64,000 nucleotides of DNA from CAWDZK01 sp963807005 (GTDB lineage Bacteria; Actinomycetota; Actinomycetes; JACCUZ01): positions 310,001-374,000 of the forward strand of contig CAWDZK010000001.1 of the NCBI GenBank assembly GCA_963807005.1, read 5' to 3'. This document shows, piece after piece, positions 32,825 to 40,995 of this stretch. A program made the translations under genes and the position numbers. The first letter of the stretch is position 1, and the number at the start of each line of letters is the position of its first letter. The notes beneath the pieces are model-generated. The model did not search any database. It was not told the origin of the DNA and saw only the letters and a program-made list of their open reading frames with translations.

Positions 32825-35002
32825 TCAGTGGCTGAAGCGGACGCGGGGCAGGACCCGCCGCAGCCAGGACGGGGACGCCCAGGCGGCGCGGCCGCTGAGC
32901 CGGAGCAGCACCGGCAGCAGAAGCAGCCGGACCAGCGCCGCGTCGAGGAGCACCGCGACGCCGAGGACGACACCCATCTCCTTCGGAGGGAGCGGTCCGG
33001 ACAGGGCGAAGGTGAAGAAGACGGCGACCATCACCCCGGCCGCGGCGAAGATGACCCGGCCGGAGTGCGCCAGGCCGCCCACCATCGCCTCCCGCGCGTC
33101 GTTCGACCGCTCCCAGTGCTCCTTCGCGGAGGCGAGCAGGAACACGGTGTAGTCCATCCCGATGGCGAAGATCATCGCGAAGAAGAACACCGGGGCCCAG
33201 GCGTCGAGGAACCCCTGCGGCTCGAAGCCGAGCAGGCCCGACCCGTGGCCGTCCTGGAAGATCAGCTTCGCCACGCCGAAGGCGGCTCCGGTGGCGAGCA
33301 GGTTCGTCACCGTGCCCAGCGCGGCTACCAGCGGCGCCTGCAGGGCGACCAGGAGCAGGAGGAAGCCCAGCGCGAGGACGACCCCGATCACAAGCGGGGT
33401 CTTGTCGGCGAGCAGCCGTTCGAGGTCGTGGTTCTCGGCCGACGGGCCTCCGACGAGGGCGCCTGCAGGCAGGTCGGCGCGGAGCCGGTCGATGGTCGTG
33501 CCCAGAACGGCGTCGGACGGGCCGTCGTCGGGGACGGCGGACAGCAGCACGTGGTCGCCGGACCCGGACATCGGTGGCATGACAGCCGCGACTCCCGGGT
33601 CGTCGGCCAGGACCGTGGCGGTCCGGGCTGCCTGGGCCCGTGGGGCCACGACCTGCAGCGTGCCGGGTGCGCCCGGACCGAACGCGTCCTGGACAGCGGC
33701 GTAGCCCACGCGGCTGGAGTCCGTCTCCGGAACGACCTTGATCGAGGGCATGCCGGTCCGCAGCCCCAGCACCGGGGCGGCAAGGAGCGTGAGGGCCACG
33801 AGGGCGAGCAGGCCGTAGCCGACAGGTCGCCGCCATAACCGCTCTGCCCACCGCGCGAACCGCGGTGACCGGTGCTCACCGGCGTGCACCCACGGCAGCG
33901 CCAGCGCGTCGACCCGGTGTCCCAGCTTGCCGAGTACTGCGGGCAGCAGGGTCAGGGTCGCGGCGAGGACGAAGACGACGGCGAGCATGATGCCCAGGGC
34001 CATGGACCGGAACGCCGGTGACGGCACGAGCAGCACCGCCGACAGCGACACCAGCACGGTGAGCCCCGAGAACAGCACGGCCTTCCCTGCGGTGTCCATC
34101 GTCTCGCCCACGGCGGACCTGGTGCTCTGGTGGTCACCGAAGCGCGCGGCTCGGTACCGCACGACGACGAACAGGGCGTAGTCGATGCCCAGGGCGAGGG
34201 CGAACATCAGGGCGAAGTTCATCGCCCAGATGCTGATGTCCCCGATCTGGGTGCCCAGGTAGAGCGAGCCGGCAGCGGCGACCAGGCCGGTGATGGTCAG
34301 CATCAGCGGCAGACCCGCGGCGACCAGCGAGCCGAAGGCGAGCACCAGGATCACCAGCGTGACGGGCCAGCTGATCAGCTCGCTCTTCATCATCGCGTCG
34401 AGGTTGGCGGCGTTGAAGTCGCTCCAGAGGGCGGACGATCCCGTCAGGGCGACCGTCACGTCGCCGCTGCTCAGGTCGCGCACGGGACCCTTGAGGTCGT
34501 CGGCCGCGCGCACCATCTCGTTGGTGTTCGCGCTGGCGGCACCGGCCTGGATGAGTGCCGTACGTCCGTCCGGGGACAGCGACACCCCGGGCTGTGGTGC
34601 CTGGACGGTGGAGACCCGGTCGTCGGCGCGCAGCAGCGCCATCGCCCGGTCGACCGCGACCCGCCCGGGACCGCTGGTCACGGTGCCGGAGTCCACGTGC
34701 ACGACGACCTGGAGCGCGGCGCTGGACATGCCCGCGAACTCGCGGTGCGCGATGTCCCGCACCGCGACCGACTCGGACCCGGAGGCCTCCCAGCCGGCGC
34801 CGGCGAGCGCGTGCTCCACCTTCGGCGCGAAGGCACCGAGCGCCACGACGACCAGCAGCCACACGGCGAACACGGCGCGGGCGTGGGTCGCGGTCCAGGT
34901 GCCCAGGCGGCCGAGCGGGCCGAACCGGCGCACCGGGTCAGCGCCCTCGCGGCGAGCCGGGCCGCGGGTGTCGATCTCGCGGTCTGTCGAGGTGGTCGTC
35001 AT
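32825..35002 (-). CDS. MMPL-family (RND superfamily) membrane transporter
   Basis: The 725-residue protein has two MMPL halves, each with one helix, a large extracytoplasmic loop and five to six clustered helices. The characteristic Gly-x-Asp-Tyr motif in the membrane appears as ALGIDYALFVVVRYR and AIGMDYTVFLLASAKEH, the proton-relay site. The export substrate is unknown. The ATG at 35002 has AAGGAC seven bases upstream. The gene lies immediately upstream of cstR-like and is divergent from rhodanese. An operator candidate 27 bases from its start ties it to the sulfur regulon, an unusual partner for CstR. Confidence 0.92.
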   Translation of the reverse strand: MTTTSTDREIDTRGPARREGADPVRRFGPLGRLGTWTATHARAVFAVWLLVVVALGAFAPKVEHALAGAGWEASGSESVAVRDIAHREFAGMSSAALQVVVHVDSGTVTSGPGRVAVDRAMALLRADDRVSTVQAPQPGVSLSPDGRTALIQAGAASANTNEMVRAADDLKGPVRDLSSGDVTVALTGSSALWSDFNAANLDAMMKSELISWPVTLVILVLAFGSLVAAGLPLMLTITGLVAAAGSLYLGTQIGDISIWAMNFALMFALALGIDYALFVVVRYRAARFGDHQSTRSAVGETMDTAGKAVLFSGLTVLVSLSAVLLVPSPAFRSMALGIMLAVVFVLAATLTLLPAVLGKLGHRVDALALPWVHAGEHRSPRFARWAERLWRRPVGYGLLALVALTLLAAPVLGLRTGMPSIKVVPETDSSRVGYAAVQDAFGPGAPGTLQVVAPRAQAARTATVLADDPGVAAVMPPMSGSGDHVLLSAVPDDGPSDAVLGTTIDRLRADLPAGALVGGPSAENHDLERLLADKTPLVIGVVLALGFLLLLVALQAPLVAALGTVTNLLATGAAFGVAKLIFQDGHGSGLLGFEPQGFLDAWAPVFFFAMIFAIGMDYTVFLLASAKEHWERSNDAREAMVGGLAHSGRVIFAAAGVMVAVFFTFALSGPLPPKEMGVVLGVAVLLDAALVRLLLLPVLLRLSGRAAWASPSWLRRVLPRVRFSH

Positions 35003-35028
35003 CGATGTCCTTGCCGAAGGTGTGGAAA

Positions 35029-35044
35029 ATACGGTGGGGGGTAT
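35029..35044. promoter_or_regulatory. CsoR/CstR-type operator candidate 3 (ATAC-N8-GTAT)
   Basis: ATACGGTGGGGGGTAT lies 27 bases upstream of the MMPL gene start, inside the divergent promoter region shared with the rhodanese gene. It has perfect ATAC/GTAT ends and a G-tract centre, as at 9180. Confidence 0.7.
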
Positions 35045-35150
35045 GTTGCCACAGAACGTCAGGGTGACAAATCCGGCCCCCTGGGTAGGACCATCGCTGC
35101 AGGACTGCCGGGAATGCCGCCTGGGTCGCCGGGCTTGTAACCGTCGGCAG

Positions 35151-35166
35151 ATACCCGTACCCGTAT
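35151..35166. promoter_or_regulatory. CsoR/CstR-type operator candidate 4 (ATAC-N8-GTAT)
   Basis: ATACCCGTACCCGTAT ends 11 bases before the rhodanese ATG, next to the ribosome binding site GAGGAG. Together with the site at 35029 it gives each arm of the divergent promoter its own operator. Confidence 0.7.
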
Positions 35167-35177
35167 CGAGGAGTGAC

Positions 35178-35555
35178 ATGTTCCACCGCTCGAAGCAGCC
35201 CACCTCTGACGCGAACCCCGCGGGGTCGGTCCAGGAGGCGCAGCTGGGCGACTTCGTCGCCGCCCACGCTGAGGGTGCACTCACCGTCGACGTGCGCGAG
35301 CCGGACGAGTTCACCGGCGGGCACGTGCCCGGTGCGCGCAACATCCCGTTGGCAAGCCTCGGTCGCCACGTGCAGGACCTGGCGCGCGTTGCCGCTTCCG
35401 CGCCGGTGTACGTGATCTGCGCATCGGGCGGCCGGAGCAAGGCGGCGGCCGGGCTGCTGGCCCAGGCCGGCCTCGACGCGCGGTCGGTGGCCGGTGGGAC
35501 CGCGGTCTGGCTCCGCGCCGGACACCCCGTTGCCACCGGAACCCAGCCCGCCTGA
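35178..35555 (+). CDS. single-domain rhodanese sulfurtransferase
   Basis: The 125-residue cytosolic rhodanese has GALTVDVREPDEFTGGHVPGARNIPL as the conserved first half and active-site Cys81 in VICASGGRSKAAAGLL. It would carry sulfane sulfur as a Cys persulfide, handing it to or taking it from the next gene's product. GAGGAG precedes the ATG at 35178 and the CstR-type operator overlaps the promoter. It is first in a three-gene operon with MBL-rhodanese and TauE. Confidence 0.92.
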   Translation: MFHRSKQPTSDANPAGSVQEAQLGDFVAAHAEGALTVDVREPDEFTGGHVPGARNIPLASLGRHVQDLARVAASAPVYVICASGGRSKAAAGLLAQAGLDARSVAGGTAVWLRAGHPVATGTQPA

Positions 35556-35570
35556 GGAAGGAACTCCATC

Positions 35571-36956
35571 GTGTCGACTCTCACCTACCGCGTCATCGAG
35601 ACCCCGTCGCTGGGTGACCGCAGCTACCTGCTCACCGACGGTGCGGTCGCCCTCGTGGTCGATCCTCAGCGCGACATCGACCGCGTCCAGGCCGTTGCGG
35701 CCGAGCTTGGCGTCCGCATCGCAGTGGTCGCCGAGACCCACGGGCACAACGACTACGTGTCTGGCGGGCTGGAGCTGGCGACCGTCAGCGGGGCCCGCTA
35801 CGTCCTCCCGCGTGACATGGGCGCGCAGTACCCGCATACCGCCGTCGGTGACGGCGACACGTTCGAGGTCGGCGACCTCCGGGTGACCGTGCTGCACACG
35901 CCCGGCCACACCCATCACCACGTCGCCTACGCCGTCGCGGTCCAGGACGGTCCGGTCGAGGCAGTCCTGACCGGTGGGTCCATGCTCTTCGGGGCCACGG
36001 GTCGCACCGACCTGGTCGGGCCCGAGGACACGATGGACCTGACCCGCGCCCAGTTCGCCTCGGTGCGCCGGCTGGCCGAAGAGCTGCCCCCGACGGCACA
36101 GGTCCTCCCGACCCACGGCTTCGGCAGCTTCTGCTCCGCCACCCCGACGTCCGGTGACGAGTCCACCGTGGGGGAGCAGCGGGCCACCAACCCGGCCCTG
36201 ACCCAGGACGAGCAGACCTACGTCGAGACGCTGCTCGCCGGGCTGGACGCCTTCCCCGCGTACTACGCGTGGATGGGCCCGGCCAACAGCCGCGGGCCTG
36301 CCGCGGTCGACCTCAGCGCGCCACGACCCGTCGACCCGGCCGAGCTCCGTACCAGGATCGAGGCCGGCGAGTGGGTGGTGGACCTGCGGGACCGGACCGC
36401 GTTCGCCGCCGGGCACCTGCCCGGCAGCCGGAGCATGGAGCTCGGGGACAACTTCGTCACCTACGTCGGCTGGCTGGTGCCGTGGGGCGCCCCGCTCACG
36501 CTGATCGGCGAGACGCCCGAGCAGGTGGCCGACGCCCGGCGCGAGCTGGTCCGGATCGGCATCGACGACCTCGCGGGCGCGGCTGTGGGGAGCATGCAGG
36601 ACCTCGCGGCCGGTGCCGAGCTGCGCTCGTACCGTGTCTCGGACTTCGCCGGGCTGGCCCGACGCCTGGACGAGGACGACGCGTCGTCGGTGCAGGTGCT
36701 GGATGCTCGCCGCAACGACGAGCACGCAGCCGGTCACGTGGCGGGAGCGCTGCACATCCCCATCCACGAGCTGCCCGCCCGGCTGGACGAGGTGTCCGGC
36801 GGCGAGGTCTGGGTGTACTGCGGGTCCGGCTACCGCGCCGCGATCGCCGCGTCCCTGCTCGACACCGACGGGCGCACCGTGGTGCACGTCAACGAGGACT
36901 ACTCGGCGGCAGCGGAGGCCGGACTCGAGGAGCCGAAGGCCGCGACCGTCCACTGA
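35571..36956 (+). CDS. metallo-beta-lactamase/rhodanese fusion, putative persulfide dioxygenase-sulfurtransferase (CstB-like)
   Basis: The 461-residue product has an N-terminal MBL-fold domain (about 1-215) of the ETHE1/persulfide dioxygenase type (ETHGHNDYVSGG, HTPGHTHHH, GRTDLVGPEDT). The usual TGD bridging Asp reads TGGS, as in actinobacterial homologues I know of. A middle rhodanese domain (about 260-350) lacks Cys. The C-terminal rhodanese (about 370-455) has active Cys in VYCGSGYRAA. It would oxidise persulfide to sulfite/thiosulfate. It follows rhodanese by 15 bp, and its stop overlaps tauE as TGATG. Regulation by the CstR-like repressor is inferred from the upstream operator. Confidence 0.9.
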   Translation: MSTLTYRVIETPSLGDRSYLLTDGAVALVVDPQRDIDRVQAVAAELGVRIAVVAETHGHNDYVSGGLELATVSGARYVLPRDMGAQYPHTAVGDGDTFEVGDLRVTVLHTPGHTHHHVAYAVAVQDGPVEAVLTGGSMLFGATGRTDLVGPEDTMDLTRAQFASVRRLAEELPPTAQVLPTHGFGSFCSATPTSGDESTVGEQRATNPALTQDEQTYVETLLAGLDAFPAYYAWMGPANSRGPAAVDLSAPRPVDPAELRTRIEAGEWVVDLRDRTAFAAGHLPGSRSMELGDNFVTYVGWLVPWGAPLTLIGETPEQVADARRELVRIGIDDLAGAAVGSMQDLAAGAELRSYRVSDFAGLARRLDEDDASSVQVLDARRNDEHAAGHVAGALHIPIHELPARLDEVSGGEVWVYCGSGYRAAIAASLLDTDGRTVVHVNEDYSAAAEAGLEEPKAATVH

Positions 36957-37735
36957 TGGGGGTCGTCGCCGGGCTGGGCCTGCTCCTCGGGGCCCTGCTG
37001 GGGCTCCTCGGTGCCGGTGGGTCCATCCTGGCCGTGCCGGCCCTCGTCTACGGCGCCGGGCAGCCGCTGTCCGCCGCGGTCCCGACGTCCTTGCTGGTGG
37101 TCGGGATCACGGCCGCGGCCGCGGTCGTGCCGCGGGTCCGCGCCGGTCAGGTGCAGTGGCGCATCGCCGCCCTCGTCGGCGGCTCCGGCATCGCGGCCGC
37201 CTTCGCCGGCACCGCCGTCAACCACGCGCTGGACCCACGCGTCGTCCTCGCCGGTTTCGCGGTCGTGATGGTCGTGGCTGCCCTGCGGATGCTGAGGGAG
37301 CAGCCCGACGTCGGCGGGGACTGCGCGCTGCCGGACGGCCGGGTGAACTGGCGCGGCTGCCTGCCCAAGGCGGTGGGCACGGGCGTCGCGGTCGGGTTCC
37401 TCACCGGCCTGTTCGGGGTCGGCGGCGGCTTCCTCGTCGTACCCGCGCTGGTCCTGCTGCTCGGGCTTCCGATGGCGGTCGCCGTCGGCACCTCGCTTGT
37501 CGTGGTCACGGTGAACTCGGCCGCGGGGTTCGCCGCCCACGCGGGCACGGCGGAGGTCGACTACGGCCTCGCCGCCGTGTTCACCGGCGCAGCGGTGGCC
37601 GGGTCGCTGGTGGCCGCCCGGTTCGCGACCCGGCTCCCGGCCGACCGGTTGCGCCGGTGGTTCGCCTGGCTGGTCCTCGCCGTCGCCGCTTTCGTCGCCG
37701 TCCAGGCGGTGGTCAACCCCGGGGCCGGCAGCTGA
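36956..37735 (+). CDS. TauE/SafE family sulfite (sulfonate) exporter
   Basis: The 259-residue protein has about eight membrane helices. It shows the duplicated TauE/SafE (DUF81) pattern: GLLLGALLGLLGAGGSILAVPALVYG in the first half and GFLTGLFGVGGGFLVVPALVLLLG in the second. The start overlaps the preceding stop (TGATG), so it is translationally coupled. In cst-type operons this protein exports sulfite or thiosulfate made by the dioxygenase, which fits here. Confidence 0.92.
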   Translation: MGVVAGLGLLLGALLGLLGAGGSILAVPALVYGAGQPLSAAVPTSLLVVGITAAAAVVPRVRAGQVQWRIAALVGGSGIAAAFAGTAVNHALDPRVVLAGFAVVMVVAALRMLREQPDVGGDCALPDGRVNWRGCLPKAVGTGVAVGFLTGLFGVGGGFLVVPALVLLLGLPMAVAVGTSLVVVTVNSAAGFAAHAGTAEVDYGLAAVFTGAAVAGSLVAARFATRLPADRLRRWFAWLVLAVAAFVAVQAVVNPGAGS

Positions 37736-37759
37736 CGGGGAAGGACGCCGAGCACGTGG

Positions 37760-37776
37760 TCAGGTCGAGTTCAGGT
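37760..37776 (+). promoter_or_regulatory. TCAGGT-N5-TCAGGT direct repeat (11-bp period)
   Basis: TCAGGT at 37760 and 37771 are separated by exactly one helical turn, the spacing used by OmpR/PhoB-type winged-helix response regulators. The site lies 23 bases before the ATG of the COG4705 gene. A complete OmpR-type two-component system is encoded just downstream on the opposite strand. Confidence 0.45.
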
Positions 37777-37798
37777 GGCATCGGTCACCGTCGGACGC

Positions 37799-38596
37799 AT
37801 GACGACTGACACCTACCCGAGCCCGCGCGGCCACGTCGCCCGGGCCATGCTCAACAAGGTCCCCGAGGTCACCCTGTACTTCTGGGTGATCAAGATCCTG
37901 GCGACCACCGTCGGCGAGACCGCCGCCGACTACCTCAACGACACCCTCGGCTTCGGCCTCACCTGGACGACCGTCGTGATGTCGGCCGGCCTGGCGGCGC
38001 TGCTGGTCTGGCAGTTCCGGACCCGGCGCTACGTCGCCCCGCTCTACTGGGCGGCGGTCGTCTTCATCAGCGTCGTCGGGACCCTGATCACCGACAACCT
38101 CACCGACCGCTTCGGTGTGCCGCTGCCGCTGAGCACCGCCGTCTTCGCGGTGCTGCTGGCCGTCACCTTCGCGCTCTGGTACCGCAGCGAGCGCACCCTC
38201 TCGATCCACAGCATCGTCACCTCGCGACGCGAGGGCTGGTACTGGCTGGCGATCCTGTTCACCTTCGCGCTGGGCACCGCGGCGGGCGACCTGGTGGGGG
38301 AGCAGTTCTCGCTCGGGTACGGCGTGTCCGTGCTGCTCTTCGGCGCGGCGATCGCGCTGGTCACGGTGGCGCACTTCGGTTTCAAGGCCAACGCGGTGCT
38401 CTCGTTCTGGCTGGCCTACATCCTCACCCGCCCGCTCGGTGCGTCCATCGGTGACCTGATGTCGCAGTCGCAGAAGCACGGCGGCCTCGGCCTCGGTACC
38501 ACCGGCACCAGCGTCGTCTTCCTCGGCGCCATCCTCGCCCTCGTCGGCTACCTCACCGCTACCCGGGTGGACGCCACCGAGGTGCAGGCGATCTGA
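37799..38596 (+). CDS. COG4705-type membrane-anchored protein
   Basis: The 265-residue integral membrane protein has about seven to eight helices and internal duplication. LNKVPEVTLYFWVIKILATTVGETAADYLNDTLG and WYWLAILFTFALGTAAGDLVGEQFSLGYG are the repeated pattern of this uncharacterised family (conserved TxGDxx/TxGExx pairs). I prefer the ATG at 37799 (MTTDTYPSPR) over the upstream frame from 37775. It is convergent with a histidine kinase gene and shares a long hairpin with it. Transport is plausible but unproven. Confidence 0.85.
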   Translation: MTTDTYPSPRGHVARAMLNKVPEVTLYFWVIKILATTVGETAADYLNDTLGFGLTWTTVVMSAGLAALLVWQFRTRRYVAPLYWAAVVFISVVGTLITDNLTDRFGVPLPLSTAVFAVLLAVTFALWYRSERTLSIHSIVTSRREGWYWLAILFTFALGTAAGDLVGEQFSLGYGVSVLLFGAAIALVTVAHFGFKANAVLSFWLAYILTRPLGASIGDLMSQSQKHGGLGLGTTGTSVVFLGAILALVGYLTATRVDATEVQAI

Positions 38597-38598
38597 CC

Positions 38599-38648
38599 CG
38601 TCGTCGTCCTGCCGCTCGTCCTCTCACCCGGGTGGCAGGACGACGACG
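38599..38648. terminator. 15-bp perfect hairpin between convergent COG4705 and kinase genes
   Basis: CGTCGTCGTCCTGCC (38599-38613) and GGCAGGACGACGACG (38634-38648) are perfect complements around a 20-base loop. The right arm lies within the last codons of the kinase gene. The placement suits a bidirectional terminator. Confidence 0.6.
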
Positions 38649-39952
38649 AAGTCCGACCCCGTGCCGCCGTCGAGGGTGATGTCCCCGCCGGCGGCACGGG
38701 CCAGCCGCCGGGCCAGGGCCAGTCCCAGCCCGGCGCCGGCATGTCCGTCGTCGGGGTCGGCCCGCCGGCCGGGCTCGAAGACGGCCGCTCGGAAGTCGGC
38801 TGGGACGCCCGGTCCGTCGTCGCTGACGCGGACCTGCACCGTGTGGCCGACCCTGGCCGCGGCCACGGTGACCCGTCCCCGGGCATACCTCGCGGCGTTG
38901 CCCACCAGTGGTGTGAGGATCCGGGCGAGGACGTCGGCCGTCACGCCCGCCTCCAGCCCGGCGGGCACGTGCACGTCGTACGACGGACCCGGCGGACCCA
39001 TGGCGCCCAGCACCTGCTCGGCGACCGGCGCTACCAGCGCGCTGCCCGGCGCCTCGGTCACCACCTGCGCGGCCTGGGCCAGCAGGTCGTCGAGCAGGGC
39101 GGCCATCCGGTCCGCCGTCTCGGCGATGGCGAGATAGCCGCGACGGCGCTCCTCCTCGTCCCTCGGCGCCGACTGCAGGAGCTCGGTCTCGGTCGCGATC
39201 ACCGCTAGCGGGGTGCGGAGCTCGTGCGAGATCTCGGCGGCCAGCTGCTGCTCGTGGCGCAGCACCGTGCCGATCCGGTCGAGGACGGCGTCCAGGCTGC
39301 GGGCGAGGTCGCGCAGCTCGTCCGGCCGGGGCGCGTCCCCGAACCGCTGGCCGACGTCGTGCGCGCTCCACCGGGCGGCCTGCTCGGCCATCTCCGACAC
39401 CGGTGCCAGGGCCCGCCGCACGACCTGCCGGGTGGCGGCGAAGGCCCCGCCGACCACGAGCAGCGCCAGCAGGCCGGACAGCACGCGAGCGGAACGGGTG
39501 GTCCGTCGGTACGGCTCGAGGCTGGTCTCGACGACGATGGCCCCGACGCGCTCCCCGTCCAGCAGGAGCGGCCGCGCGTACAGCCGGACCGCCGGCCCGG
39601 TCGCGACGTCGCGGAACCTGGGGCCGCCCTGCACCGCCATCTCCCGGGCCAGCGCGCCGACCGCCGCGGAGGCACGCGGGCGCGCGACCGCCGTGCCGCC
39701 GTCGAAGACCCAGACCCCGGCGTCCAGGGCCTCGTCGTTGGCCGGCTCGCGGACCGTGACCAGGCCGCCGTCGCCGACGTCGACGGTGGCCGCCACGGCC
39801 GCCGCGCGGGTCCGCAGCACCTGGTCTGCCTCCCGGCTCAGCTGCACCGTGAGGAGCAGGTTGAACAGCAGTGTCAGCACGAGGACCCACGCCCCGGTGC
39901 TGAGCAGCGCGACCAGGGCGAGCCGGCTGCGCAGGGTCCTGGGCCGCCTCAC
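38624..39952 (-). CDS. two-component sensor histidine kinase
   Basis: The 442-residue kinase has TM1 (about 10-32), an extracytoplasmic sensor region (about 33-150), TM2 (about 155-180) and HAMP (about 180-235). The HisKA domain contains AAEISHELRTPLAVIATE (phospho-acceptor His). HATPase_c follows with N box LTPLVGNAARYA, DDGPGVP and GAGLGLALARRLA. The GTG start overlaps the response regulator stop by four bases (GTGA). It should phosphorylate the adjacent OmpR-type regulator; the signal is unknown. Confidence 0.93.
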   Translation of the reverse strand: MRRPRTLRSRLALVALLSTGAWVLVLTLLFNLLLTVQLSREADQVLRTRAAAVAATVDVGDGGLVTVREPANDEALDAGVWVFDGGTAVARPRASAAVGALAREMAVQGGPRFRDVATGPAVRLYARPLLLDGERVGAIVVETSLEPYRRTTRSARVLSGLLALLVVGGAFAATRQVVRRALAPVSEMAEQAARWSAHDVGQRFGDAPRPDELRDLARSLDAVLDRIGTVLRHEQQLAAEISHELRTPLAVIATETELLQSAPRDEEERRRGYLAIAETADRMAALLDDLLAQAAQVVTEAPGSALVAPVAEQVLGAMGPPGPSYDVHVPAGLEAGVTADVLARILTPLVGNAARYARGRVTVAAARVGHTVQVRVSDDGPGVPADFRAAVFEPGRRADPDDGHAGAGLGLALARRLARAAGGDITLDGGTGSDFVVVLPPG

Positions 39953-40614
39953 GACACCCGGTACCCGACCCCGCGGACGGTGACGATGGTCTGCTCGGTG
40001 CCGACCTCGGCCAGCTTGCGCCGCAGCTTCGCGACGTACTGGTCCAGCGTGTTGTCCGCGACGATCGACCCGTGCGCCCACGCGGCGGCCACCAGCTCGT
40101 TCCGGCGTACGACGCCCCGTGGCTCGGCCAGCAACCGCGCGAGCAGCCGGAACTCGGTGGGGGACAGCGGCACGGACCCGCCAGGCCCGGTGACGTCGTG
40201 GCCGGCCGGGTCGACCCGGACGTCGCCGCTCGTCGCGGCGGCCGGGTCCCCGGTGCGGCGAACGGCCACCTGCAGGCGGGCGACCAGCTCGGCCAGGTGG
40301 AAGGGCTTGGCCAGGTAGTCGTCGCCGCCGGCCGCGAAGCCCGACAGCCGGTCGGTCACGCCGTCCTTGGCGGTGAGAAAGACCACCGGCGCGGTGGTGC
40401 CGGCCGCGCGCAGGGCCTGACAGACGTCGCGCCCGTCGGCGTCGGGCAGGCCGATGTCGATCACCACCGCGTCGAACCGGCCGGCAGCGGCGGAGCGGAT
40501 CGCCCCGGTGCCGTCGACCGCCGTGGTGACCTCGAAGCCGGCCTCGCGCAGCCCGCGGGCGACGACGTCGCGCAGGCCGTGGTCGTCCTCGACGACCAGC
40601 ACGCGTCCGCTCAC
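39949..40614 (-). CDS. OmpR/PhoB-family response regulator
   Basis: The 221-residue regulator has a receiver domain (about 1-120; VEDDHGL acidic pocket, phospho-Asp in VVIDIGLPDADG, T in FLTAKDG, K in YLAKPF). A winged-helix DNA-binding domain follows (about 128-220; LSPTEFRLLARLLAEPRGVVRRNEL and VRGVGYRVS). It is translationally coupled to the downstream kinase gene. The 11-bp direct repeat upstream of the COG4705 gene is a candidate target. Confidence 0.95.
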   Translation of the reverse strand: MSGRVLVVEDDHGLRDVVARGLREAGFEVTTAVDGTGAIRSAAAGRFDAVVIDIGLPDADGRDVCQALRAAGTTAPVVFLTAKDGVTDRLSGFAAGGDDYLAKPFHLAELVARLQVAVRRTGDPAAATSGDVRVDPAGHDVTGPGGSVPLSPTEFRLLARLLAEPRGVVRRNELVAAAWAHGSIVADNTLDQYVAKLRRKLAEVGTEQTIVTVRGVGYRVS

Positions 40615-40674
40615 GCGGACATCATGTCCCGGGGCGCAGGCCGTGATGTCCGGACTGTGGGGTGGGTGTCGTCG

Positions 40675-40875
40675 TCAGGAGTGGGGGCGGGCGAGGACCT
40701 GCTCGCGCCACCAGGCGTCGACCGCACGGCGCTCGACCAGCGAGTCGGCCGACGACCAGGGGTCGAGGACGACCACCGGCAGGTCGCCCAGGACGTCGGC
40801 GCTCACCTGGGCGTACGTCGCCGCCTCGGCGACCGAGAGCAGGGGCCGCTCGGCCAGCCGCAGGCCGTCGTTCAT
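40675..40875 (-). CDS. small excisionase/BldC-like helix-turn-helix protein
   Basis: This 66-residue protein has PLLSVAEAATYAQVSADVLGDLP as an HTH-like segment and a closing ERRAVDAWWREQ, the wing pattern of MerR-like excisionase/BldC proteins. The match is degenerate, so DNA binding is only probable. The ATG at 40875 is preferred to the longer frame from 40977. A 10-bp direct repeat with 11-bp period lies about 50-70 bases upstream. Confidence 0.5.
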   Translation of the reverse strand: MNDGLRLAERPLLSVAEAATYAQVSADVLGDLPVVVLDPWSSADSLVERRAVDAWWREQVLARPHS

Positions 40876-40923
40876 GCCGGCATCTCGGAGGAGGTGAGCG
40901 CGTTCATGGGAACTGCATCGGAC

Positions 40924-40944
40924 TCTCTTGACCTTCTCTTGACC
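40924..40944. promoter_or_regulatory. TCTCTTGACC direct repeat, 11-bp period
   Basis: TCTCTTGACC occurs at 40924-40933 and 40935-40944, one helical turn apart. It lies between the sigma-partner gene and the HTH gene, 50-70 bases upstream of the latter. Tandem one-turn repeats are the typical target of BldC/excisionase-like or OmpR-type proteins. It could alternatively contain a TTGACC -35 element. Confidence 0.45.
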
Positions 40945-40995
40945 GCCGAACGGGTGAGAGCCGGACGAAGCGGACACTGCGCCCTCGTCGCCATG

